64,000 nucleotides of DNA, taken from Spirosoma fluviale (GTDB taxonomy: Bacteria; Bacteroidota; Bacteroidia; Cytophagales; Spirosomataceae). Under the pieces are notes generated by a model. It had not been told where the DNA came from. It did not search any database and worked only from the letters and a program-made list of their open reading frames with translations. The stretch's first letter is position 1. Each line of letters starts with the position of its first letter. Position numbers and translations under genes: made by a program. Shown here one piece after another: positions 33,677-41,965 of the stretch. Location: the NCBI RefSeq assembly GCF_900230225.1, contig NZ_OCNH01000008.1:62001-126000 (forward strand), in the 5' to 3' direction.

Positions 33677-33835
33677 CTGTAGGATGTCGAAATTGGCAGA
33701 CGTGCCCTCCTGTCTCGGGGGTGGTGATAAAGGATAAACGCAGCATAATGCCGCCCGCAAGGGCGACTGGGGTTGACCACCAGAGTTGTACTGTGGCTAA
33801 CTGCACCGTGGGCGGTTCGAGTCCCCCTCCTACAG
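33677..33835 (+). ncRNA. Atypical tRNA-like RNA with a very long variable region
   Basis: Bases 33677-33684 (CTGTAGGA) pair fully with 33828-33835 (TCCTACAG) as an eight-bp acceptor-like stem. After it come a D-loop like that of tRNA-Leu (AATTGGCAGA), an anticodon-like arm (stem CCCTC/GGGGG at 33705-33709 and 33717-33721, loop CTGTCTC, would-be anticodon GTC) and a T-arm (GGCGG-TTCGAGT-CCCCC at 33811-33827, one C-C mismatch). Between the anticodon and T arms are 89 bases with their own folds, including a CGCCC-GCAA-GGGCG tetraloop hairpin at 33752-33765. That is far longer than any normal variable arm and shorter than a group I intron. No CCA is encoded. Promoter and terminator frame it. It could be a pseudo-tRNA or a new structured RNA. 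Confidence 0.5.
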
Positions 33836-33892
33836 CAATTTTCCCGCTTCGGCGGAAAAAGATTTTAGTTTGTTGATGAAGTGTAATTGAAC

Positions 33893-33930
33893 ACGCCGGC
33901 TCCGCGATGAGTCCGGCGTTTGTTTTTTTT
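33893..33930 (+). terminator. Terminator of the tRNA-like RNA
   Basis: ACGCCGG / CCGGCGT (33893-33899, 33913-33919) followed by TTGTTTTTTTT: a clear intrinsic terminator on the plus strand, 58 bases past the RNA fold and before the lepA promoter. Confidence 0.85.
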
Positions 33931-33933
33931 GCC

Positions 33934-33941
33934 TATTTTTG
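33934..33941 (+). promoter_or_regulatory. Candidate -7 element of lepA
   Basis: TATTTTTG fits TAnnTTTG, 51 bases before the lepA GTG. No well-spaced TTTG -33 element is seen. Confidence 0.4.
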
Positions 33942-33992
33942 CTTTTTATTAGTAAAGACTCCTCCGTCGATTAGACGACCTTATATTACAAC

Positions 33993-35780
33993 GTGAAGCA
34001 CATCCGTAATTTTTGCATTATCGCCCACATTGACCACGGCAAGAGTACGCTGGCGGATCGACTACTTGAATTCACGAAAACCGTTGGCTCCCGCGACATG
34101 CAGGCCCAACTGCTCGACGATATGGATCTGGAGCGCGAACGTGGTATCACGATCAAGAGCCATGCCATCCAGATGGATTATGTGTATAAGGGTGAAACCT
34201 ATACCCTGAATCTGATCGATACGCCGGGTCACGTCGATTTTAGCTACGAAGTATCCCGTTCCATTGCCGCCTGCGAAGGGGCACTGCTGCTGGTCGATGC
34301 GTCGCAGGGAACAGAAGCTCAGACAATCTCCAATCTGTATCTGGCCCTCAACAACGACCTGGTCATCATTCCCGTTCTGAACAAGATCGACCTGCCGGGT
34401 GCCCGGCCCGAAGAGATCAAAGACGAAATGGTGGACCTGCTCGGCTGCGAGCGCGACGACATTATTCCGGCATCGGGCAAAGAAGGCATCGGCGTTCCCG
34501 AAATTCTGGCCGCTATTGTAGAGCGTATTCCGGCTCCGAAAGGCGAACCTGCCGGGCCGTTGCAGGCACTGATCTTCGATTCGCACTTCAACTCTTACCG
34601 GGGTATCGAGGTTATTTTCCGGGTTAAGAACGGCCGTATCCGCAAAGGCGACCGGGTTAAGTTTATGAACACCGGCAAGGAATATTTTGCGGATGAAGTA
34701 GGAACCCTTGGCCTGGTTCAGGTTCCTAAAGATGTGATCGAGTGTGGCGACGTTGGGTACCTGATTTCGGGTATTAAAGTGGCCAAAGAAGTAAAAGTTG
34801 GCGATACCGTTACAACGGTCGACAACCCCGCCAGTGTGGCTATTCAGGGTTTCTCGGAAGTGAAGCCGATGGTATTTGCCGGTATTTACCCGGTAGAGAC
34901 CAGCGAGTTCGAAGACCTCCGCGATGCCATGGAAAAGCTACAGCTTAACGATGCCGCTCTTGTGTGGGAACCCGAAACATCGGCCGCTCTGGGCTTTGGT
35001 TTCCGCTGCGGCTTCCTGGGTATGCTGCACATGGAGATTGTGCAGGAACGTCTGGAACGCGAATTCGACATGACCGTAATTACTACGGTGCCCTCCGTGC
35101 GTTTCGAAGTGATGACCACCAAAGGCGAAGAGCTCCAAGTATCGGCCCCGGCCGAAATGCCCGAACCAAACCTGATCGACTATATCGAGGAACCGTTTAT
35201 CCGGGCGCAGATCATTACAAAGTCAGAATATGTGGGCGGGATTATGAGCCTCTGTATGGATAAGCGGAGTTTACTTAAAAACCAGGTTTACCTCACCGCC
35301 GACCGTGTTGAACTTCAGTTCGAGATGCCGCTGGCCGAAGTAGTATTCGACTTTTTTGATAAACTTAAGACGATCTCGCGCGGCTATGCCTCGCTTGATT
35401 ACGAGTTTATGGATAACCGCGAATCGGACATGGTGAAGCTCGACGTGATGCTCAACGGCGATAAAGTCGATGCGCTCTCGGCCATTGTTCACCGCTCGAA
35501 ATCGTACGAGTGGGGAAAGAAACTATGCGAAAAGCTCCGGGAGTTAATTCCCCGCCAACAGTTTGAAATTGCGATTCAGGCGGCCATTGGCCAGAAGATC
35601 ATTGCCCGCGAAACATTAAGTGCCCTGCGTAAAGACGTACTGGCCAAATGTTATGGTGGTGATATTTCCCGAAAGCGTAAACTGCTCGACAAGCAGAAGA
35701 AAGGAAAGAAACGAATGCGCCAGGTTGGCAACGTCGAAATACCGCAGGAAGCATTTATGGCGGTGTTGAAGATCAATTAA
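33993..35780 (+). CDS. lepA: Elongation factor 4 (back-translocating GTPase)
   Basis: The 595-residue protein starts with a GTG codon at 33993, followed by KHIRNFCIIAHIDHGKSTLADRLLE, the usual LepA start with the G1 motif AHIDHGKS. G2 is in RERGITIKSHAIQM, G3 is DTPGHVDF and G4 is LNKIDLPGA. The C-terminal LepA domain is complete (GGDISRKRKLLDKQKKGKKRM). It binds the ribosome and affects translocation and initiation under stress. A strong terminator follows at 35784. Confidence 0.96.
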   Translation: MKHIRNFCIIAHIDHGKSTLADRLLEFTKTVGSRDMQAQLLDDMDLERERGITIKSHAIQMDYVYKGETYTLNLIDTPGHVDFSYEVSRSIAACEGALLLVDASQGTEAQTISNLYLALNNDLVIIPVLNKIDLPGARPEEIKDEMVDLLGCERDDIIPASGKEGIGVPEILAAIVERIPAPKGEPAGPLQALIFDSHFNSYRGIEVIFRVKNGRIRKGDRVKFMNTGKEYFADEVGTLGLVQVPKDVIECGDVGYLISGIKVAKEVKVGDTVTTVDNPASVAIQGFSEVKPMVFAGIYPVETSEFEDLRDAMEKLQLNDAALVWEPETSAALGFGFRCGFLGMLHMEIVQERLEREFDMTVITTVPSVRFEVMTTKGEELQVSAPAEMPEPNLIDYIEEPFIRAQIITKSEYVGGIMSLCMDKRSLLKNQVYLTADRVELQFEMPLAEVVFDFFDKLKTISRGYASLDYEFMDNRESDMVKLDVMLNGDKVDALSAIVHRSKSYEWGKKLCEKLRELIPRQQFEIAIQAAIGQKIIARETLSALRKDVLAKCYGGDISRKRKLLDKQKKGKKRMRQVGNVEIPQEAFMAVLKIN

Positions 35781-35783
35781 ACG

Positions 35784-35816
35784 AAAGGCCAGCCCGGAAA
35801 CGGGCTGGCCTTTTTT
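35784..35816 (+). terminator. lepA terminator
   Basis: A perfect 13-bp stem AAAGGCCAGCCCG / CGGGCTGGCCTTT with a GAAA loop and a T run, three bases past the lepA stop. A near-copy lies at 36825-36854. Confidence 0.9.
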
Positions 35817-35879
35817 TATAACCCATTCTGAACAATGAGTAAATAAGATCTTTTTATACTATTTTATTATTTTGGGTAC

Positions 35880-36716
35880 ATGAAGCAACAAAGAAAGCCC
35901 AATCAGCCTAAAGATAAAAAGCCAGCTAGCCAGTATGATAAAATATTCAAAGAGAATATAGAAGCAATTATTCCCGGTATAATTACCAACCTCCTTCATA
36001 TAAATGTTGTTGTGTCTGAGGAGGTACCGGATGACATTCAACATACAAAAGAGCGCAAACCTGACGTTCTCAAGAAAATCACCAATTCGGCTAATGAGAC
36101 ATTTATTTTGCAGCTTGAATTTCAGGTGGCAGATGAAGCGGAAATGGTCTATCGAATGGCCGAATACTATGTTATGCTTCGGAGGAAATTCGGTCTTCCT
36201 GTTCAGCAATACGTGTTGTTTGTAGGCGCGGAGAAACCTAGAATGCTAACCCGACTGCAAGAGGAGCAACTAACCTTCGACTATAATCTCATAGTCTTTG
36301 CTGAACTTGATTACCAATTATTTTTAACCTCTGAAAAGCCAGAAGATGTTGTACTGGCCATTCTGGCCGATTTTAAGCAGCAGAGCCCCGAAACCGTTGT
36401 TAGGCAAGTGATTGATCGGATAGACCAAACGGCGCAGGGCGATTTTGCAATGAAGCGGTATTTTCAACAATTGCGCATATTAGCACAGTTGCGTAACTTA
36501 CAAACACAAATCGACAAAACGATGTATAGCATTGCCGACTATTTTAGCGAAGAGAAAGACGTTCTTTATATCAGAGGTCAGCGTAAGGCTAAAGAAGCTA
36601 AAGAACGTGAAGTCGTTCGTAACTTGTTGAAGAAAGCTAACTTAAGCGTTGAGCAAATTGCTGATATAGTTGAAGTACCGACGGCTTTCGTTCTGAAAGT
36701 GAAAAACAGTTTATGA
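35880..36716 (+). CDS. Rpn-family/PD-(D/E)XK nuclease-like protein
   Basis: The 278-residue protein resembles the Rpn (recombination-promoting nuclease) or transposase-like PD-(D/E)XK family. The N-terminal segment YDKIFKENIEAIIPGIITNLL and the nuclease motif, ERKPDVL followed by ILQLEFQ (Asp then ExQ), are visible at about 55-80. The C-terminus (RNLLKKANLSVEQIADIVEV) is the usual helical tail. Such proteins are DNA endonucleases that raise recombination and are often horizontally acquired. It is AT-rich relative to lepA. It is flanked on both sides by near-identical lepA-type terminators, which suggests insertion behind lepA. Confidence 0.8.
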   Translation: MKQQRKPNQPKDKKPASQYDKIFKENIEAIIPGIITNLLHINVVVSEEVPDDIQHTKERKPDVLKKITNSANETFILQLEFQVADEAEMVYRMAEYYVMLRRKFGLPVQQYVLFVGAEKPRMLTRLQEEQLTFDYNLIVFAELDYQLFLTSEKPEDVVLAILADFKQQSPETVVRQVIDRIDQTAQGDFAMKRYFQQLRILAQLRNLQTQIDKTMYSIADYFSEEKDVLYIRGQRKAKEAKEREVVRNLLKKANLSVEQIADIVEVPTAFVLKVKNSL

Positions 36717-36824
36717 AAGGAAGCTTGTTAGATTGAGCTTTGTAGGGCATAAAGATGAATCGAACCTCCATCCTGCCTGGCGAAGTTCACCGTATTTTGC
36801 AGCAGTATTGACGATATATTAAAA

Positions 36825-36855
36825 AAAGGCCAGCTCGGATACGGGCTGGCCTTTT
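36825..36855. terminator. Second copy of the lepA-type terminator
   Basis: Stem AAAGGCCAGCTCG / CGGGCTGGCCTTT with a GATA loop, differing from 35784-35813 at two of its 30 bases. It ends the Rpn gene and, read the other way, the osmC gene. Confidence 0.85.
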
Positions 36856-36873
36856 ATATGAACAAGACTTTTA

Positions 36874-37290
36874 TTACGCCAACGTTGCGTTAACGGTGAT
36901 CATCGTGTTAAATAATTTCGAGATAGGGCAGTTGTGTTCGGCATGATCGACCAGCTCATCGAATTTTGCCTTGTCGATGCCGGGTATGCTGGCTTTTAAT
37001 GTCAGGACGGAACTGGAGATCGCGCCATCTTCGAGGGAAATAGCACAATTCACATCAAGCGTATCGGCAGCAAAGCCAGCCTGCTGGATGTTGAAGGCCA
37101 GTTGCATAGCAAAACAGCCAGCGTGAGCAGCGGCTACCAGTTCTTCAGGGTTGGTGCCTACGCCGTCCTCAAAACGGGTTTTATACGAATACTGCGTTTG
37201 ATTCAGGACAGTACTGGCGGTGGTTACTGTTCCTTGTCCATCTTTGCCGGTTCCTGCCCAATGTGCCTGTGCGTTGCGGGTAATTTTCAT
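36874..37290 (-). CDS. OsmC-family peroxiredoxin-like protein
   Basis: A 138-residue protein with the OsmC fold. The two reactive cysteines are in AHAGCFAMQLAFN (about residue 57) and AEHNCPISKLF (about 120). It reduces organic hydroperoxides in the cytoplasm with a thiol cofactor. Length and start (MKITRNAQAHWAGTGKDGQGT) are typical of OsmC rather than Ohr. It is divergent from a Crp/Fnr regulator. CAAAAGTA at 37331-37338 read on the minus strand is TACTTTTG, a fair -7 element. Confidence 0.9.
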   Translation of the reverse strand: MKITRNAQAHWAGTGKDGQGTVTTASTVLNQTQYSYKTRFEDGVGTNPEELVAAAHAGCFAMQLAFNIQQAGFAADTLDVNCAISLEDGAISSSVLTLKASIPGIDKAKFDELVDHAEHNCPISKLFNTMITVNATLA

Positions 37291-37410
37291 ACTAGTAAGA
37301 GTTGACTATGTTTGTGTTTGTTTGATGAACCAAAAGTAGCAGGTCTGGTTTAGCCAATTTTTCACCTATGTTAAAAAGTGATAGCCGTTTTTGAAAAATA
37401 GCTCTACAAC

Positions 37411-38004
37411 ATGACCTCCTCCCAACACCAAATCCTACACCAGCAACTGCACGAATTTGCCCAGCTTTCAGACGCCGACATTGCCCTCGGGCATGAGTTC
37501 TGGCAAGCCAGAACAGTAAACCGACACGCTTTTTTCAATAATCCCAATTCGCTCTGTCGGCATATTGGCTTTATCGTGAGAGGTATATTTCGGGTCTATT
37601 ACGTCGACCCTAAAACCGAACTGGAGCACAACCTCTATTTCGCGACAGAAAACAACTTCATTACGTCGCTGAAAAGTCTGTTGACCCGCACAACCTGCCC
37701 ATACATCATTGAAGCCCTGGAAGACGCCGAGTTGTTTGTGATGCAGTACGACCATCTGCAACAGCTATATGAGCGTTCGCACGGCTGGGAACGCTTCGGC
37801 CGACTCCTGGCGGAGCAATACTTTTTGATGAACCAACTCCGGTCGGAAAGCTTATTGACGCAGACAGCCGAAGAACGTTATATAGATTTAATCACAAACC
37901 AGCCTAACCTGTTGAATCGGGTTTCGCTCGGGCATATCTCATCGTACTTAGGCGTAAAAGGTCCTTCGCTAAGCCGCATTCGGGCACAACTCGCCCATAA
38001 ATAG
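37411..38004 (+). CDS. Crp/Fnr-family transcriptional regulator
   Basis: A 197-residue protein with an N-terminal cyclic-nucleotide-binding-like beta roll (about 25-120; HIGFIVRGIFRVYYVDPKTE) and a C-terminal winged helix (about 150-195; VSLGHISSYLGVKGPSLSRI). There are no FNR-type cysteine clusters. The effector is unknown. It lies divergent from osmC, so control of that gene is possible. Confidence 0.88.
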   Translation: MTSSQHQILHQQLHEFAQLSDADIALGHEFWQARTVNRHAFFNNPNSLCRHIGFIVRGIFRVYYVDPKTELEHNLYFATENNFITSLKSLLTRTTCPYIIEALEDAELFVMQYDHLQQLYERSHGWERFGRLLAEQYFLMNQLRSESLLTQTAEERYIDLITNQPNLLNRVSLGHISSYLGVKGPSLSRIRAQLAHK

Positions 38005-38173
38005 ATGTGCCAACGCAACTCCGTAATCCCCTCAAAGTCTAAAACTTACACGCAGTTAAGCGATTGTATTCAGGCCGGTTTACCTGTTGATGGTCACTAT
38101 TTGCACACGCGAATAACCCTAAATCCCGATAGACTATTAGGTAATCATCTGATAATCATTTTTTTACATTTTC

Positions 38174-38205
38174 TTTGGAAAAATAAAATCCACTATTCAC
38201 CTTTG
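38174..38205 (+). promoter_or_regulatory. Promoter of the cysteine-leader/SusCD locus
   Basis: TTTG (38174-38177), 20 bases, then CACCTTTG (38198-38205), which differs from TAnnTTTG by one base. It would start transcription near 38212, about 40 bases before the leader ORF. Confidence 0.5.
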
Positions 38206-38250
38206 CCCAGCAATTAGAAAGAGTACCAGTCATTGACCCATTCAATACCC

Positions 38251-38358
38251 ATGAGCCCGCTACAACCATTGGCTATTCTGACCCTAACCATCACGGCTTC
38301 CTTTAATGAAGACCGGAGCATGTGTCGGCAGCCGATGTACCCCTGCTGTTGCGGCTAA
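38251..38358 (+). CDS. Cysteine-tailed leader peptide (attenuator candidate)
   Basis: A 35-codon ORF starting ATG at 38251, ending with MCRQPMYPCCCG and a TAA at 38356. An internal ATG at 38320 would give just the 12-residue tail. Three consecutive Cys codons right before the stop are the mark of a leader peptide whose translation reports cysteinyl-tRNA supply. It is the first ORF of a locus with a SoxC-like sulfite oxidase. By analogy with other leader peptides, ribosome stalling on the Cys codons would switch the downstream genes on. No clear terminator/antiterminator pair was found by eye in 38359-38519. Similar Cys-rich leader peptides are known in actinobacteria; I do not recall a citable description of this one. 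Confidence 0.75.
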   Translation: MSPLQPLAILTLTITASFNEDRSMCRQPMYPCCCG

Positions 38359-38519
38359 GTCCCCATTGACCGGCTCCCCGGCTCGATGTACCTTTCCAAC
38401 ACTCACTATCATTCACACCCAAGACTACCTTGTCAGTTACAGTGAACTACACATTCACCTACTAAATCAATAGAATTAATCAACAATATAATGCTTTCAG
38501 TAGCGACCACAAACCAACC

Positions 38520-38804
38520 ATGCGCCCCTTTCTTACCTCCTCCCTACCCGATACACAAGGGCACGTTGCACACGTGACGTATCAACTTGCGGGTTTCGAC
38601 CGATTGAATTTTGTCAGTGACATTACCAGTACCGTACCTCAGGATGGTTCGTACACCATTCGGGCCATCTATTTTGAAGGGGATGGGGTACAGGCAACGG
38701 GCCTGCTCACCGTCCAGATGCGGGAAGAACAGCGGGCGCAGGGCTTCCTGGTGAATCGCCTGAAGTCGATACAGGGTATGGTGAGCGTACGGGAAGTACA
38801 ATAA
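38520..38804 (+). CDS. Small ACT-domain-like protein
   Basis: A 94-residue protein with a single beta-alpha-beta domain: YQLAGFDRLNFVSDITSTVP resembles the first strand-loop-helix of an ACT domain, and TGLLTVQMREEQRAQGFLV plus SIQGMVSVREVQ complete the pattern of IlvN/RelA-type ACT modules. ACT domains bind amino acids. It follows the Cys leader and precedes susC, so it may sense an amino acid in the control of this locus. It is a domain assignment by eye. Confidence 0.55.
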   Translation: MRPFLTSSLPDTQGHVAHVTYQLAGFDRLNFVSDITSTVPQDGSYTIRAIYFEGDGVQATGLLTVQMREEQRAQGFLVNRLKSIQGMVSVREVQ

Positions 38805-38824
38805 GAAGTAAAATTCGATTACCG

Positions 38825-38896
38825 GCGGGCAAGTCAGCGGCAACTGAGTTGCCCGCGCATAAAAAAGCCGAAACGGCGGCAACCGTTCCGGCTGGC
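38825..38896 (+). promoter_or_regulatory. Two hairpins in the leader of susC
   Basis: CGGGCAA / TTGCCCG at about 38826-38855 and AGCCG-AACGG / CCGTT-CGGCT at about 38867-38896 fill the gap before susC (38947). They may attenuate or stabilise the susC message. Confidence 0.45.
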
Positions 38897-38946
38897 TAAC
38901 AACAAGGCTCTGACAAGCCTCATTTTCACATAACCAGAACAAAGTA

Positions 38947-41946
38947 ATGCAAAAACTTTTATTTGCGGGAGTAGTGTGGCTACTCTCCTGCGGAGGATTG
39001 CTGGCACAATCAACCGCAACGCGTGTATCGGGCACCGTTCGAACCGATAACGGCGAACCCCTTCCCGGTGCCAATGTGGTCATTAAGAATCAGACAAAAG
39101 GCGCTACAACCGACGCAGAAGGGCTTTTCAGTCTGGAAGCCCGCACGGGCGACGAGTTAATTATCTCGGCCATTGGCTACCAGAGCACTCAGGTTAAAAT
39201 TGGTGCAAAAAATACCCTTGAGATTTTTTTAAAAGAATCCGCTTCCCAACTGAACGAAGTGGTGGTCGTTGGCTACGGGACGCAGGATCGCAAAAATCTG
39301 GTCGGCTCCATTACGCAGGTCAACGCCGACGAAATCAAAAACCGTCCCGTAGCGAGTTTCGACCAGCAGTTGCAGGGTCGGGCGGCCGGTGTTCAGGTGG
39401 CAGCCAATACGGGTGTGCCGGGCGATGGTATTTTCTTCCGCATCCGGGGCACCACGTCCATCAACGCGAGCAACGACCCGCTGTATGTGGTCGATGGGGT
39501 ATTTGTTAACAACCAGTCACTTCAGAAAATTACGACGCAGGGACAGGCCAACAATCCACTGGCAGACATTAACCCCGCTGATATTGAGTCGATTTCGATC
39601 CTGAAAGATGCCGAGGCCACCGCTATTTATGGCGCACGGGCCGCAAATGGCGTGGTACTGATCACGACCAAACGGGGGGCCTATAACAGCAAAACCAAGG
39701 TTAGCCTGAACGCATCCATTGGGCAGGCGTGGGCACCTAAGCTGTGGGATCTGGTCACCGGTCCCGAGCACGCAACCATCATTAACGAAGCCTGGACAAA
39801 CGACGGAAAATCGCCAGCGACAAGACCCTTCCGGCCGGTTTCGGAAGGCGGTCGCGGCCTGCCGGAAGACCAACCCACTTATGACCGGCTAAACGATATT
39901 TTCCGAACGGGGGCGCTGCAAAACTACGACCTGGCCGTTTCGGGCGGCACCAAACAAACCCGCTTTTACATTGGAGGGGGCTACACGAGCCAGCAGGCAA
40001 CCCTACGAACCAACGACTTCTCGCGGGCGAGCTTCAAGCTGAATCTGGATCAGGATATTACCGATAAAATTCGCATCGGTACCAGCAACATCCTTTCTCA
40101 GTCGAACCGGACCAATGCTCGCGTTGGCGATGGACCCCAGGGCGGCATTTTACAGGCCGCTTTACACACGCCGACCTATCTGCCAAAATTCAATACAGAT
40201 GGCACCTATGCCAAATGGGCAGGGTTCGACAACCTCGATGTGCTGATCAACAACACCGATATGCACTCCACCAGTACCCGCTACATCGGCAACATTTATG
40301 GCGAATATGACATTACCAGCGGCTTGAAACTCCGCAGTAGCTGGAGCATCGACTACAACGATTACAACGAATACGAGTACTGGAATACCCTGACCAACCG
40401 GGGTAGCGCGAGCAAAGGGCTGGCCACATCGAGCGTCAGCAAAAACACAATCTGGATCAATGAACAGACATTGTCGTACCGGAAATCGGTCGGCATACAG
40501 CACAACTTTGGGGCGCTGGCCGGCAATACGTTGCAGGGAAACGTGTCGACGCAGACGCTGGCGCAGGGCACCAATTTCCCGTCGGATGCTTTCAAGCAGA
40601 TCGCATCGGCTTCGGTAACGACTTCCTCTTCCAACCGCAACCAGTACAACCTGGTCTCGTTTTTCGGGCGGATCGATTACAATTTCTCGAAAAAGTACTT
40701 CCTGGAAGCCAGCCTTCGGGCCGATGCATCGTCCAAGTTTGCCGAAGGGCATCGCTGGGGGTATTTCCCGTCGGCGGGGGTGGCCTGGCAGCTCAAGCAG
40801 GAAAATTTTCTACGGGATGTTAACGTCGTAAGCGATCTAAAAATCCGCGCCAGTGTTGGCTGGACGGGCAACCAGAACGGCATCGGCAACTATGCATCAC
40901 GCGGCTTATGGGGCGGGGGCAACAACTACCTCGATAATCCGGGAACCGTACCTGTTCAACTGGCCAACCCGGAACTGAAATGGGAAACCACCCGCCAAAC
41001 CAACGTTGGCTTGAATATCGGCTTGCTAAACAACCGTATCGGCCTGGAGATCAACGCCTATTCCAAATACACGTACGACCTGTCGCTTCAGGTACCGCTG
41101 GCGCAAAGTTCGGGTTTTTCCAGCATCTACCGGAACGATGGCGAAATCAGCAACCGGGGGCTCGAATTCGGGATCAATACCCAGAACATCAACAAGCCTA
41201 ATTTCCAGTGGACTACCAGCTTTAACATTGCCGCGAACGTAAACCGCATCGAAAAACTATCCATTCCCGTCGATGCCAGCTACGCGGCCGAACGCATGGC
41301 GCAGGGGCAGGCGTTTCACTCATTCTATGTCTACCGGCAATTATATGTTGACCCCAAAACGGGCGATGCGGTTTATGATGATGTCAACAAAGATGGCAAA
41401 ATCACCGTGGCCGACCGGCAGTTTTACGGCAGTGCGCTACCCAAATTCTTCGGTGGACTGAATAATACTTTCGCCTACAAAGGATTCGACCTGTCGGTGT
41501 TTTTCAATTTCAGTTACGGCAGTAAGGTCTTCAACAACAACCGCTTCTTCCATGAGTCGGGCGGGACGCGGGACGATCGGCGGGCCATCAACAAAAATCA
41601 GTTGAAGCGCTGGCAGAAAGAGGGCGACATTACGGATGTGCCGCGTGTAACGACCATCGGCAACAATTACAACCTCAGCCCGACCAGCCGATTTGTGGAA
41701 GACGGGTCGTTTCTCCGGCTGAACTCGCTCGTATTTGGCTACACCATTCCAAAGGCCGTATTGCGTAAGGTGGGCATCTCGTCGGCACGAGTGTATTACA
41801 ACGGCTCTAACCTCTGGCTGCTGAGCAACTACCAGGGTCCTGACCCGGAGGTGAACGTCACCGCCGATCCCACCACCCAGGGCTACGATCTGGGCACGCC
41901 CCCGCAACCCCGAACCGCTCAGTTTGGCCTAAACCTCACTCTCTGA
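38947..41946 (+). CDS. SusC/RagA-family TonB-dependent outer-membrane receptor
   Basis: The 999-residue protein has a signal peptide (to about LLAQ, residue 21), a CarboxypepD_reg-like beta-sandwich domain (about 25-100; VSGTVRTDNGEPLPGANVVI), the TonB box-like SQLNEVVVVGYGT, the plug (about 110-230; LQGRAAGVQV, DPLYVVDGVFV, SILKDAEATAIYGARAANGVVLITTK) and the 22-strand barrel, ending in an aromatic-containing strand. It imports a ligand with the SusD partner next to it. The ligand is not visible; an organosulfur or peptide compound is suggested by the neighbours. Confidence 0.95.
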   Translation: MQKLLFAGVVWLLSCGGLLAQSTATRVSGTVRTDNGEPLPGANVVIKNQTKGATTDAEGLFSLEARTGDELIISAIGYQSTQVKIGAKNTLEIFLKESASQLNEVVVVGYGTQDRKNLVGSITQVNADEIKNRPVASFDQQLQGRAAGVQVAANTGVPGDGIFFRIRGTTSINASNDPLYVVDGVFVNNQSLQKITTQGQANNPLADINPADIESISILKDAEATAIYGARAANGVVLITTKRGAYNSKTKVSLNASIGQAWAPKLWDLVTGPEHATIINEAWTNDGKSPATRPFRPVSEGGRGLPEDQPTYDRLNDIFRTGALQNYDLAVSGGTKQTRFYIGGGYTSQQATLRTNDFSRASFKLNLDQDITDKIRIGTSNILSQSNRTNARVGDGPQGGILQAALHTPTYLPKFNTDGTYAKWAGFDNLDVLINNTDMHSTSTRYIGNIYGEYDITSGLKLRSSWSIDYNDYNEYEYWNTLTNRGSASKGLATSSVSKNTIWINEQTLSYRKSVGIQHNFGALAGNTLQGNVSTQTLAQGTNFPSDAFKQIASASVTTSSSNRNQYNLVSFFGRIDYNFSKKYFLEASLRADASSKFAEGHRWGYFPSAGVAWQLKQENFLRDVNVVSDLKIRASVGWTGNQNGIGNYASRGLWGGGNNYLDNPGTVPVQLANPELKWETTRQTNVGLNIGLLNNRIGLEINAYSKYTYDLSLQVPLAQSSGFSSIYRNDGEISNRGLEFGINTQNINKPNFQWTTSFNIAANVNRIEKLSIPVDASYAAERMAQGQAFHSFYVYRQLYVDPKTGDAVYDDVNKDGKITVADRQFYGSALPKFFGGLNNTFAYKGFDLSVFFNFSYGSKVFNNNRFFHESGGTRDDRRAINKNQLKRWQKEGDITDVPRVTTIGNNYNLSPTSRFVEDGSFLRLNSLVFGYTIPKAVLRKVGISSARVYYNGSNLWLLSNYQGPDPEVNVTADPTTQGYDLGTPPQPRTAQFGLNLTL

Positions 41947-41965
41947 TCAGCAAGCATTACTCCTC

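Noticed and set aside
33677..33835. Ordinary tRNA-Leu or tRNA-Asp call
   Set aside because: The 89-nt variable region, T-stem mismatch and inconsistent D-loop/anticodon pair exclude a normal tRNA; reported as tRNA-like instead.
33616..33876. Open frame through the tRNA-like RNA
   Set aside because: It runs through the stem-loops and T-arm of a structured RNA, with no protein-like composition.
38005..38217. Short open frame directly after the Crp/Fnr gene
   Set aside because: It overlaps the promoter of the leader ORF, and no homologous motif is visible.
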